Assembly: GCA_029624765.1 (NCBI GenBank)
Contig: JARSSO010000045.1
Coordinates: 1 to 64,000, forward strand
DNA length: 64,000 bases
Origin: Candidatus Contendibacter sp.
GTDB taxonomy: Bacteria; Pseudomonadota; Gammaproteobacteria; Competibacterales; Competibacteraceae
Direction of reading: 5' to 3'
Position numbers and translations under genes: made by a program. Below the pieces are notes generated by a model that worked only from the letters and a program-made list of their open reading frames with translations, did not search any database and was not told the origin of the DNA. The first letter of the stretch is position 1, and every line of letters starts with the position of its first letter. Below are positions 1 through 7,401 of this stretch, in pieces.

Positions 1-334
1 GTTATTTACATAAATATCATATGGTTACCGGTACCGGCAAAAACCAGAGAGCCATTTTTTTATTTCCTCGGTCAGGCTGTTTTGTGATCTATGAGATGCA
101 ACCGTTCTATCAATGAGTCGGTAGTTCTACCCATCGAATGATCGGAACCTTCCTTTGAAAAAGGGGATTTCCATCATTCGATACGCGGAACCGCCCATTT
201 TGACTGTTGCCTGGCAAGCCGGAATGAAGCCGTGGGATCCGGTGAACGAAGGAAACCGCATCCTGCGGCGCGACTCGGTAAAAGCGGTAAACTGTCGTCC
301 CGATCAGCCCCGTAGACGACGGGAGAACCGCCCC
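1..334 (+). promoter_or_regulatory. Leader region of narXL with one NarL-type heptamer
   Basis: This is the non-coding stretch before the preferred narX start. A heptamer TACCCAT at 128-134 fits the NarL consensus TACYYMT and overlaps the left arm of a hairpin (133-182). No convincing second heptamer at 7-2-7 spacing, no FNR box and no clear sigma-70 boxes were seen. An in-frame reading extends upstream from the chosen narX start to 155, so part of this stretch would be coding if that start were used. Seen directly: the heptamer and hairpin. The regulatory role is inference. Confidence 0.3.
133..182. repeat. Hairpin with perfect 10-bp arms and a core shared with the repeat at the narG end
   Basis: Arms ATCGAATGAT (133-142) and ATCATTCGAT (173-182) are exact reverse complements. 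They enclose a core containing CTTTGAAAAAGGGG, the same core found in the palindrome at the narG 3' end (11127-11181). This looks like a decayed copy of a dispersed palindromic repeat. Transcribed, it would fold as a stem about 150 nt before the narX start, so it could affect leader readthrough or RNA stability. That effect is inferred. Confidence 0.6.
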
Positions 335-2206
335 GTGGAAAACCATCATTCCATCATCTTCCGCAGCGGCCTGACCATGGGCGGCATCGTCCTGCTGGCG
401 TTGCTGAGCATGGTCAGTTCGGTGTTCATCGCCGAATCCAGCAAGGGCGACGCCGCCGCGATCAATCTGGCCGGCTCGCTGCGCATGCAGTCCTACCGCA
501 TCGCCACCCGCCTGCAAAATCCCGTCGGCGTCGAAGCCAGTCACGCCGAGGCGGTCGCCCAGGAAATCAGCGAATTCGAGCGCCGGCTGGAGCGACTCTG
601 GCAAACCGGCGCGATCGCGCCGACGGAAAACAATTCCCAAAGCCAGACGCTCCGAACGATTGAATCGTTCTGGCGAGAGACCCTGAAACCGATCCTGAAA
701 GCGGCCGCCGCCGGTCATTTCTCTTCCAGCGTCTACCTCAGTCAAGTGGATGACTTTGTGGCCAAGCTGGATGCCTTCGTCAAACTGCTGGCGCAGGACA
801 CCGAGGCCAAGATTCTGCTGCTGCGTCTGGTGCAGGGCATCGCGTTGTTCATGACCGTGGTGCTGATCTTCATCGCCATGCACCAGTTGCACACGGGCGT
901 GGTGGCGCCATTGCGCGAACTGGTGGAACTGGCGCGCAAGGCGCGCGGTGGCGATCTGTCGGTTCGGGCCAGCCATGTCGGCAACGACGAACTGGGCGTG
1001 CTGGGCCACGCCTTCAATCTGATGGCGGCCGATCTGTCGGCGATGTACGCCGATCTGGAAACGCGGGTCGAACAACAGACCCAGGCGCTGCGTCTGAGCA
1101 ACCGCTCGCTGGAGTTGCTGTACCACACCGCCCGGCGGCTTGGTGAATCAGCCCCCGACGAAGCGACCTACCGCGCGCTGCTGGCGGAAATCGAAAAGCT
1201 GACCGGCATGGGCTCGGTCACGCTCTGCCTGATGTCCCCCGTCGCCCGTCAGGCCGCCCAGGTGTTCTCGGCCCGGCCACGGCCGACGACGATTCCTGCG
1301 TTTTGCACGCGCCCGAACTGCGACGCCTGCCTGGGCGATGGCGCCACCCATCCGCTCGACGCCGACAACGGGGCGGTCTCGATCCCGGTCAAGGATCAGG
1401 AGCAACAGTTCGGCGTCTTGATCGTCCGCAATCCTGGCCTGGAATCGGTCGCCGCCTGGCAATTGCCGCTGCTGGAGGCGGTGGCGCGCAATATCGCCAC
1501 CGCGTTGCGGGCCAACGAGCAGACCGAGCACCGTCGGCGACTGGCGCTGCTGGAGGAACGCAACGCCATCGCTCGCGAGTTGCACGACTCCCTGGCGCAA
1601 TCCCTGTCCTACCTGAAGATTCAGATCAGCCGCCTGCAAACCCTGCTCGGCGGCGCGGAACCGATCCCGGAAGTTCGCGTCATCGTCGCCGAGCTGCGCG
1701 AAGGTCTGAGCAGCGCCTACCGCCAGTTGCGGGAACTGTTGACCACCTTCCGCCTGAAGATGGAACATCCCCGGTTGGAAGACAGCCTGCGCGAGACGGT
1801 CGAGGAGTTCAGCCGGCGCGGTCGGCTGCCGGTCGAACTGGACTGCGCCGGCTGGCAGTGCGCGCTCAGCCCCAACGGGCAGGTTCACGTCATGCAGATC
1901 GTCCGGGAAGCCTTGAACAACGCGGTGCAGCACGCGCGCGCCAGTCGCATCGTGGTTCGGTTGCGTGGCCCGAGCGTGGGCGAGGCCATGGTCGGCATCA
2001 GCGACGATGGCGTGGGCTTGCCGGCTCAACCCGACCGGGAGCACCATTTCGGTCTTCACATCATGCGCGAGCGGGCGCGGCGCCTGGGCGGCCGACTGGA
2101 ATTGCGCTCCCAGCCCACTGGCGGCTTGCTGGTGCGACTGCGGTTCCTGCCCGTCGCCCACCAGGAGGTGGCAACCGGGATCGAAGGCGAGGCCACCCAT
2201 GCCTGA
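335..2206 (+). CDS. narX: Nitrate/nitrite sensor histidine kinase NarX
   Basis: This is the membrane sensor of the Nar two-component system. It autophosphorylates in response to nitrate/nitrite and passes the phosphate to NarL. About 623 aa: TM1 near residues 12-32, then a P-box-like segment (NLAGSLRMQSYRI) as in NarX/NarQ nitrate binding, a second TM, HAMP, and a GAF-like central module with a Cys cluster (C324, C329, C332). The HisKA_3 phosphoacceptor is H417 in ARELHDSLAQ, followed by an HATPase with REALNNAVQHA and DDGVGL. GTG at 335 is preferred because GGGAGAA precedes it at good spacing and it removes a non-conserved 60-aa leader; the upstream start at 155 is the alternative. The end overlaps narL by 8 bp. 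Confidence 0.9.
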   Translation: MENHHSIIFRSGLTMGGIVLLALLSMVSSVFIAESSKGDAAAINLAGSLRMQSYRIATRLQNPVGVEASHAEAVAQEISEFERRLERLWQTGAIAPTENNSQSQTLRTIESFWRETLKPILKAAAAGHFSSSVYLSQVDDFVAKLDAFVKLLAQDTEAKILLLRLVQGIALFMTVVLIFIAMHQLHTGVVAPLRELVELARKARGGDLSVRASHVGNDELGVLGHAFNLMAADLSAMYADLETRVEQQTQALRLSNRSLELLYHTARRLGESAPDEATYRALLAEIEKLTGMGSVTLCLMSPVARQAAQVFSARPRPTTIPAFCTRPNCDACLGDGATHPLDADNGAVSIPVKDQEQQFGVLIVRNPGLESVAAWQLPLLEAVARNIATALRANEQTEHRRRLALLEERNAIARELHDSLAQSLSYLKIQISRLQTLLGGAEPIPEVRVIVAELREGLSSAYRQLRELLTTFRLKMEHPRLEDSLRETVEEFSRRGRLPVELDCAGWQCALSPNGQVHVMQIVREALNNAVQHARASRIVVRLRGPSVGEAMVGISDDGVGLPAQPDREHHFGLHIMRERARRLGGRLELRSQPTGGLLVRLRFLPVAHQEVATGIEGEATHA

Positions 2207-2849
2207 CGAAATCCAGACGGTGTTGGTCATCGACGACCATCCGTTGATGCGGAAGGGAATCTTGCAACTCATCGCCATGGAGGATTCCCTGCGGGTGGTC
2301 GGCGAGGCCGGCAACGGTCATCAGGGGTTGGAATTGGCCCGACGACTTCAACCGGACTTGATCCTGTTGGATCTGAACATGCGCGGCCTGAGCGGCCTGG
2401 ATACCCTGAAAGCTCTCAAGGCCGCCGATTTGGACGCCCGGGTGATCATCCTCACCGTTTCCGATCATGAGGACGACGTGGTCGCGGCGTTGCGAGCCGG
2501 CGCCGATGGCTACCTGCTCAAGGACATGGAACCCGAGGATGTCCTGGACAGCCTCAAGGTCGCGGCGCAGGGCCGGATGGCGCTCGGCGAACGAGTCGCC
2601 GAGATCCTGGCCGACGCCCTGCGCCACGAAAGCCAGCCCAGACCGGCGAACAGCGCCCGATTGACCGAGCGGGAACGGGATATCCTCTCGCTGATCGCCG
2701 TCGGCCACAGCAACAAGCTGATTGCCCGCGAGTTGAAAATCACCGAGGGCACGGTGAAGGTGCACGTCAAGCATCTATTACGCAAACTGGACCTGGCCTC
2801 GCGGGTCGAGGCGGCGATCTGGGCGGTCAAGCACGGCTTTTGCGGGTAA
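2199..2849 (+). CDS. narL: Nitrate response regulator NarL
   Basis: This is a 216-aa LuxR/NarL-type DNA-binding response regulator and the partner of NarX. The receiver domain has the acidic pair in VIDDHPL, phosphoacceptor D58 in LILLDLN, the conserved Thr in ILTVSD and Lys in YLLKD. The C-terminal HTH reads LTERERDILSLIAVGHSNKL and ITEGTVKVHVKHLLRKL, typical of NarL family DNA binding. ATG at 2199 overlaps the narX stop, so the pair is translationally coupled. Its likely targets are the candidate heptamer pairs before narK. NarL and NarP are hard to separate by eye; the NarX pairing favours NarL. Confidence 0.92.
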   Translation: MPDEIQTVLVIDDHPLMRKGILQLIAMEDSLRVVGEAGNGHQGLELARRLQPDLILLDLNMRGLSGLDTLKALKAADLDARVIILTVSDHEDDVVAALRAGADGYLLKDMEPEDVLDSLKVAAQGRMALGERVAEILADALRHESQPRPANSARLTERERDILSLIAVGHSNKLIARELKITEGTVKVHVKHLLRKLDLASRVEAAIWAVKHGFCG

Positions 2850-2901
2850 CCAGACCAGCGCGGCCCCGAAAACCCGTGTAAACAGGCTGGATATTTTGAG
2901 A

Positions 2902-2917
2902 TACCTCCACGGAGTTA
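2902..2917. promoter_or_regulatory. Candidate NarL 7-2-7 site, distal
   Basis: TACCTCC-AC-GGAGTTA is an inverted heptamer pair with a 2-bp spacer, the NarL 7-2-7 geometry. It has one mismatch to TACYYMT in the left half and two in the right half. Its centre (2909.5) is about 195 bp upstream of the transcription start predicted from the FNR box, the same distance as the distal NarL site of E. coli narG. It is imperfect, so this is a candidate only. Confidence 0.3.
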
Positions 2918-2977
2918 TCCATCCGCGCCGCAGCCTTTCCCCATTGAGCAACCTCCCTCAGAAAGTTATTAAAAGAT

Positions 2978-2990
2978 AATCGGTTAGCTA
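2978..2990 (+). promoter_or_regulatory. Candidate IHF site before narK
   Basis: AATCGGTTAGCTA matches the IHF consensus WATCARNNNNTTR with two mismatches and sits in the only AT-rich patch of the intergenic region (about 2963-2998). Its position near -121 is close to the IHF site of E. coli narG, where IHF bends DNA so that distal NarL can reach FNR/RNA polymerase. Weak on sequence alone; the position makes it worth noting. Confidence 0.2.
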
Positions 2991-3002
2991 AAAATAGCTG
3001 AC

Positions 3003-3018
3003 TATCCCCAAGGGAATA
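3003..3018. promoter_or_regulatory. Candidate NarL 7-2-7 site, proximal
   Basis: TATCCCC-AA-GGGAATA is a near-palindrome with heptamer halves and a 2-bp spacer. Each half departs from TACYYMT at two positions. Its centre is about 95 bp upstream of the predicted start, comparable to the proximal NarL cluster of E. coli narG. Candidate only. Confidence 0.25.
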
Positions 3019-3052
3019 GATTCCCGTTCCGACCCTCCAAAAGCAGGGGGAA

Positions 3053-3098
3053 AAACCTTGATGGACATCAAGGTTTAAGTCCCCGATGCGCGTAATAT
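3053..3098 (+). promoter_or_regulatory. FNR-dependent class II promoter of the narK-narI operon
   Basis: TTGATGGACATCAA at 3058-3071 is a perfect match to the FNR/Anr consensus TTGATnnnnATCAA, and its arms extend as a 10-bp perfect palindrome (3053-3076). A -10-like TAATAT lies at 3093-3098, which places the start near 3105 and the FNR centre at about -41, the class II activation position. It should make the locus oxygen-repressed. Confidence 0.75.
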
Positions 3099-3128
3099 TG
3101 CACTCGCAGCATTTTCGCGAGGTCCGCA

Positions 3129-5819
3129 ATGGCTACGCTCCAAAAAAAACAAATCTCCGTTCTGACCATGAACACCATGGCCTTCGCGGTGAATTTCGCC
3201 GTGTGGGTCATGTTTTCCGTGATTGGGATCAAGATCAAGGCCGAACTGAATCTCAACGAAACCGAATTTGGTCTGCTGGTCGCGACCCCGATCCTGACCG
3301 GCTCGCTGGTGCGCCTGCCGCTGGGCATCCTGACCGACCGTTACGGCGGACGGATCATCTTCTTCATTCAAATGCTCCTGGTGGCGATCCCCACCTGGTT
3401 GCTGTCCTACGCCACCCAATACTGGCAATACCTGGTGCTGGGCCTGTTCGTCGGCCTGGCGGGCGGTTCGTTCGCGGTCGGCATCGCCTACACCTCGGCC
3501 TGGTTCAGCAAGGAACGGCAAGGCACGGCGATGGGCATCTTTGGCGCCGGCAACGCCGGGTCTTCGCTGACCAAGTTCATCGCCCCGCTGATCATCGCCG
3601 GGTTCGGCGCCTGGCAGATGGTGCCCAAGGTCTACGCCGTCGCCCTGGTGGTCATGGCGATCCTGTTCTGGTTCTTCACCTACACCGATCCGTTGCACGA
3701 GAAAGGAGCGGATCAGAACCGCGCCCGTCCAAGCCTGGGCCAACAGTTGCTGCCGCTGATCGACCCGAGAGTGTGGCGCTTTGGCCTGGCCTACGCTTTC
3801 GTGTTCGGCGCCTTCGTGGCGCTGGCGCTGTGGCTGCCCAAATACTACGTCGGCGAATACGGTTTGCCGCTGGCCACCGCCGCGTTCCTGACCATCTTCT
3901 TCGATCTGCCTTCCGGCGCGATCCGCGCCCTGGGCGGCTGGGCCTCGGACAAATGGGGCGGCAACACCGTGACCTGGTGGGTGCTGTGGGTCAGCCTGAT
4001 TTGCCTGTTCCTGCTCAGCTATCCGCCGACCACGATGACCATTCACGGCATCAAGGGCGACGTGTCGGTCAATCTGGGGATCGGCATCGTCCTGTTCACC
4101 GTGCTGGTGTTCGTGGTCGGTCTGGCGCAGGGCTTCGGCAAGGCCAGCGTCTATCGCAGCCTGGCCGATCACTACCCGGCCCAGATGGGCGTGGTGGGCG
4201 GCATCGTCGGCCTGATCGGCGGCCTGGGCGGCTTCGTGCTGCCGATCATGTTCGGCGTCGCCGCCGACGCCGTGGGCGTGCGCAGCAGTTGCTTCATGCT
4301 GATGTTCCTGCTGGTGGTGGTCACCATGATCTGGACCTGGGTGGCCGAGAAGAACGAGCGTGAGGAGATTTTGGCGCGGCACGCCGAGGTTCGCGCCGAA
4401 CTGGCGGGGGCCGAACTGGTCGAGCGGACCCGTCGTCGCCCGCATCTGCTCGTCGACTGGCGGCCGGACGACGAGACGTTCTGGGAGCAGACCGGTCGGC
4501 GCATCGCCAGCCGCAACCTGTGGCTGTCGATGCCCGCCTTGCTGCTGGCCTTCGCGGTCTGGGTGGTGTGGAGCGTGATCGTGGTCGAACTGCCCCATGT
4601 CGGCTTCCAGTTTTCGCAAAACCAACTGTTCTGGCTGGCGGCGCTGCCGGGTTTGTCCGGTCCCTTCTTTCGAGCGCTGTATTCCTTCGTGGTGCCGATC
4701 TTCGGCGGGCGCAACTGGACCGTGTTCAGCACCGCGCTGTTGCTGTTGCCGACCCTGTGGATCGGGGTCGCGGTGCAGGACCCTAACACCAACTACGCGG
4801 TATTCGTGGTGATCGCCCTGCTGTGCGGGCTGGGCGCGGGCAATTTCTCGTCCAGCATGGCGAATATCAGCTTCTTCTTCCCGGAGCGACTGCAAGGGAC
4901 GGCGCTGGGCTTGAATGGCGGCATCGGCAATCTCGGCGTCGGACTGGCCCAGTTGATCGTGCCTATCACCATCTACGGCGGGGCGTTGTGGATTTTGGGC
5001 GGCAGCGCGCAAAGCCATACCGACGGAGGGGCGACGACCCAAATCTGGGTGCAGAACGCCGGCTTCATCTGGGTGCCGTTCATCGTCGCCGCCTCGGTCG
5101 CCGCCTGGTTCGGCATGGACAATATCGCCACGGTCAAGGCCGGTTTCGCCGAGCAAATCGCCATTTTCCGCCACAAGCATCAATGGTTGATGAGTTGGCT
5201 GTACACCGGCACCTTCGGTTCGTTCATCGGCTTGGCCGCCGCGTTCCCGATGCTGGTCAACACCGAATTCCCGGCCGTGGACGCCTTCAAGTTCGCCTTC
5301 CTCGGCCCGCTGCTGGCGGCACTGGTCAGGCCGCTTGGCGGTTGGCTGTCGGATCGCATCGGCGGCGCGATCATCACTGGCTGGGTGTTCGCGGTCATGA
5401 CGGCGGCGTCGCTGGGCGTGTTGCTGTTTCTGCCGGGAGCGAACGGTGGCGGCAACGTGACTGGCTTCGTGTTCATGTATCTGGTGCTGTTCGTCAGCGC
5501 GGGCGTCGGCAACGGCTCCACCTTCCGCATGATCCCGATCATTTTCCGCGGCCTGCGCCAGCGTCAGGTGCATGGGAAAGACCATGCGGCGCTGGAAGAA
5601 GCGTCGCGCCTGGCGGCGACCGAGGCCGCCGCCACCCTGGGGTTCAGCTCGGCGGTGGCGGCGTTTGGCGGCTTCTTCATTCCCATCGCCTACGGCGCGT
5701 CCATCGATCTGACCGGCGGCTATCAGGCGGCGCTGATCGTGTTCGCGCTGTTCTACCTCAGTTGCCTGTTCATCACCTGGCGCTGGTATGCCGGCAAGAA
5801 CGTGGAAGCGCCGTGTTGA
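3129..5819 (+). CDS. narK: Fused NarK1-NarK2 nitrate/nitrite transporter
   Basis: An 896-aa inner-membrane protein made of two complete MFS transporters. The first half (about 1-420) is NarK1-like (ILTGSLVRLPLGILTDRYGG), the type associated with proton-driven nitrate uptake. A hydrophilic linker (about 420-455) leads to a NarK2-like half (FWEQTGRR, NQLFWLAALPGLSG, GLGAGNFSSSM), the type associated with nitrate/nitrite exchange. Roughly 24 TM segments are expected. Such fusions are known, for example in Paracoccus. ATG 3129 follows the FNR promoter directly. It is first in the narK-narK2-GHJI run. Confidence 0.9.
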   Translation: MATLQKKQISVLTMNTMAFAVNFAVWVMFSVIGIKIKAELNLNETEFGLLVATPILTGSLVRLPLGILTDRYGGRIIFFIQMLLVAIPTWLLSYATQYWQYLVLGLFVGLAGGSFAVGIAYTSAWFSKERQGTAMGIFGAGNAGSSLTKFIAPLIIAGFGAWQMVPKVYAVALVVMAILFWFFTYTDPLHEKGADQNRARPSLGQQLLPLIDPRVWRFGLAYAFVFGAFVALALWLPKYYVGEYGLPLATAAFLTIFFDLPSGAIRALGGWASDKWGGNTVTWWVLWVSLICLFLLSYPPTTMTIHGIKGDVSVNLGIGIVLFTVLVFVVGLAQGFGKASVYRSLADHYPAQMGVVGGIVGLIGGLGGFVLPIMFGVAADAVGVRSSCFMLMFLLVVVTMIWTWVAEKNEREEILARHAEVRAELAGAELVERTRRRPHLLVDWRPDDETFWEQTGRRIASRNLWLSMPALLLAFAVWVVWSVIVVELPHVGFQFSQNQLFWLAALPGLSGPFFRALYSFVVPIFGGRNWTVFSTALLLLPTLWIGVAVQDPNTNYAVFVVIALLCGLGAGNFSSSMANISFFFPERLQGTALGLNGGIGNLGVGLAQLIVPITIYGGALWILGGSAQSHTDGGATTQIWVQNAGFIWVPFIVAASVAAWFGMDNIATVKAGFAEQIAIFRHKHQWLMSWLYTGTFGSFIGLAAAFPMLVNTEFPAVDAFKFAFLGPLLAALVRPLGGWLSDRIGGAIITGWVFAVMTAASLGVLLFLPGANGGGNVTGFVFMYLVLFVSAGVGNGSTFRMIPIIFRGLRQRQVHGKDHAALEEASRLAATEAAATLGFSSAVAAFGGFFIPIAYGASIDLTGGYQAALIVFALFYLSCLFITWRWYAGKNVEAPC

Positions 5820-5823
5820 TGAA

Positions 5824-5910
5824 TTCCCCTCTCCCTTTGGGAGAGGGGTAGGGGTGAGGGTTGTTGCGTCCCCCTCACCCTAACCCTCTCCCCCAAGGGG
5901 GCGAGGGAAC
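5824..5910. repeat. Head-to-head pair of GC-rich palindromic repeats (family 1)
   Basis: This fills the gap between the two narK genes. The left unit is CCCTCTCCCTTTGGGAGAGG followed by a TAGGGGTGAGGG tail. The right unit is the mirror image, CCCTCACCCTAACCCTCTCC followed by an AAGGGGGCGAGGG hairpin. Related units recur at 7291, 12783, 13576, 31056, 31898, 34044 and 35776. They resemble REP/BIME elements and could modulate mRNA stability or coupling within the operon. Confidence 0.8.
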
Positions 5911-5948
5911 AATAAATTCCCTTTCCGCGACTGGAGCACGAAAACTAT

Positions 5949-7286
5949 ATGACCGAGCACAACCCCCGCACCTGGTTGAGTGCCTGGACCCCGGAAGACC
6001 CAGGGTTCTGGGAAAGCACCGGCAAGTCGCTGGCCTGGAAAACGCTGACCATCACCACCCTGAACCTGATCATGGCGTTCATCGTCTGGTTCGTGGTCAG
6101 CGCGCTGGTGGTGCGCCTGCCCAACGTCGGTTTCAAGCTGAGCGCAAACCAACTGTTCTGGTTGACCGCCATGCCCGGCCTGGCCGCCGGCATCCTGCGC
6201 ACCATTCATACCTTCCTGGTGCCGATTTACGGCACCCGCCATGTGGTGACCTTCTCGACCCTGTCGCTGTTGATTCCGGCGCTGGGCTGGTTCTGGGCGG
6301 TGCAGAATCCCGCTACTCCTTACTGGATACTGCTGCTCCTGGCTTTCCTGGCCGGTCTGGGGGGCGGTAATTTCTCCTCGTTCATGCCCTCGACCAGCCT
6401 GTTCTTCCCCAAGCGCCTGCAAGGCACGGCGCTGGCGATTCAGGCCGGCATCGGCAATTTCGGGGTCAGCGTGGTGCAGTTCGTGACGCCGTGGATCATC
6501 GGTTTCGCCCTGTTCGGCACGCTGGCCGGCGATCCGCTGACCTTCACCAAGGGCGACGTGAGCAAGCCGATGTGGCTGCAAAACGCCACGCTGGTTTACG
6601 TGCCGTTCATCGTGGTGTTCGCCATCGCCGCCTGGTTCATGCTCAAGTCGGTGCCGGTGCGCGCCAACATCAAGGAGCAGTTCGACATCTTCGGCAACAA
6701 GCACACCTGGACGATGACCAGCCTGTACATCATGACCTTCGGCTCGTTTTCCGGGTTTTCCGCCACCTTCCCGCTGCTGATCAAGCAACTCTACGGCGGC
6801 TTGCCCGGCGGCCCGGACCCGCTGGCCTACGCCTTCTACGGCCCGCTGATCGGCTCCGCCGCCCGCGTCGTCGCCGGCCCGATTTCCGACAAGTTCGGCG
6901 GCGCCATCGTGACCCAGATTTCCGGTGTTGGCCTGCTGGCCTGTCTGATCGGCGTCACCCTGTACACCACGCCGACTTCGATGGAGCAATTCCCGATGTT
7001 CGTCGGGCTGATGCTGGGGGTGTTCTTCTTCACCGGCGTGGGCAACGCCAGCACCTTCAAGCAGATGCCGATGATCTTCGAACCGCGCCAGGCCGGCGGC
7101 GTGATCGGCTTCACCGGCGCGATGGCGGCGTTCGGGCCGTTCATCTGGGGTTCGCTGGTCGGCGCGTCGTTCGCCGCCACCGGATCGGTCAACGCTTTCC
7201 TGTACGGCCTGGTGGTTTTCTACGTCGTCAACGTGGGGATCAACTGGTGGTTCTACGCCCGGAGCGGGGCGGAGAAACCGTGCTGA
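5949..7286 (+). CDS. narK2: NarK2-type nitrate/nitrite antiporter
   Basis: A 445-aa, 12-TM MFS transporter of the NarK2 type, likely exchanging nitrate for nitrite. It shares the signatures NQLFWLTAMPGLAAG, GLGGGNFSSFMPS and FFPKRLQGTALAI with the C-terminal half of the preceding fusion, so it is probably a duplication of that half. Both proteins end in a -PC dipeptide, and both genes are followed by the same repeat pair. ATG 5949 is well placed. The cell would have three NarK-type modules in one operon. Confidence 0.88.
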   Translation: MTEHNPRTWLSAWTPEDPGFWESTGKSLAWKTLTITTLNLIMAFIVWFVVSALVVRLPNVGFKLSANQLFWLTAMPGLAAGILRTIHTFLVPIYGTRHVVTFSTLSLLIPALGWFWAVQNPATPYWILLLLAFLAGLGGGNFSSFMPSTSLFFPKRLQGTALAIQAGIGNFGVSVVQFVTPWIIGFALFGTLAGDPLTFTKGDVSKPMWLQNATLVYVPFIVVFAIAAWFMLKSVPVRANIKEQFDIFGNKHTWTMTSLYIMTFGSFSGFSATFPLLIKQLYGGLPGGPDPLAYAFYGPLIGSAARVVAGPISDKFGGAIVTQISGVGLLACLIGVTLYTTPTSMEQFPMFVGLMLGVFFFTGVGNASTFKQMPMIFEPRQAGGVIGFTGAMAAFGPFIWGSLVGASFAATGSVNAFLYGLVVFYVVNVGINWWFYARSGAEKPC

Positions 7287-7290
7287 TTAT

Positions 7291-7379
7291 TTCTCCCCTC
7301 TCCCCGTGGGAGAGGGACGGGGGTGAGGGCGCGCGTTACCCCCTCACCCTAACCCTCTCCCCCAAGGAGGCGAGGGAAC
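7291..7379. repeat. Second head-to-head pair of family 1 repeats, narK2-narG junction
   Basis: Near copy of the element at 5824-5910, in the same orientation and again immediately after a narK stop codon. It contains two units, one ending in GGGGGTGAGGG and one starting CCCTCACCCTAACCCTCTCC. The match of gene end plus repeat pair suggests the duplication unit included the repeat. Confidence 0.8.
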
Positions 7380-7401
7380 CCTTGAAGCGAGGTCAATTGC
7401 G

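Noticed and set aside
1..110. Sigma-70 promoter in the AT-rich first 40 bases
   Set aside because: TTTACA-like and TAT-rich strings occur but no pair with acceptable spacing before narX.
2850..2900. Terminator after narL
   Set aside because: No GC stem followed by a T-run was found in the first 50 bases after the stop.
3075..5585. 836-codon open frame on the minus strand opposite narK
   Set aside because: It is the mirror of a GC-rich real gene: rich in His, Gln, Gly and Asp with no domain or start signal. The plus-strand NarK reading is unequivocal.
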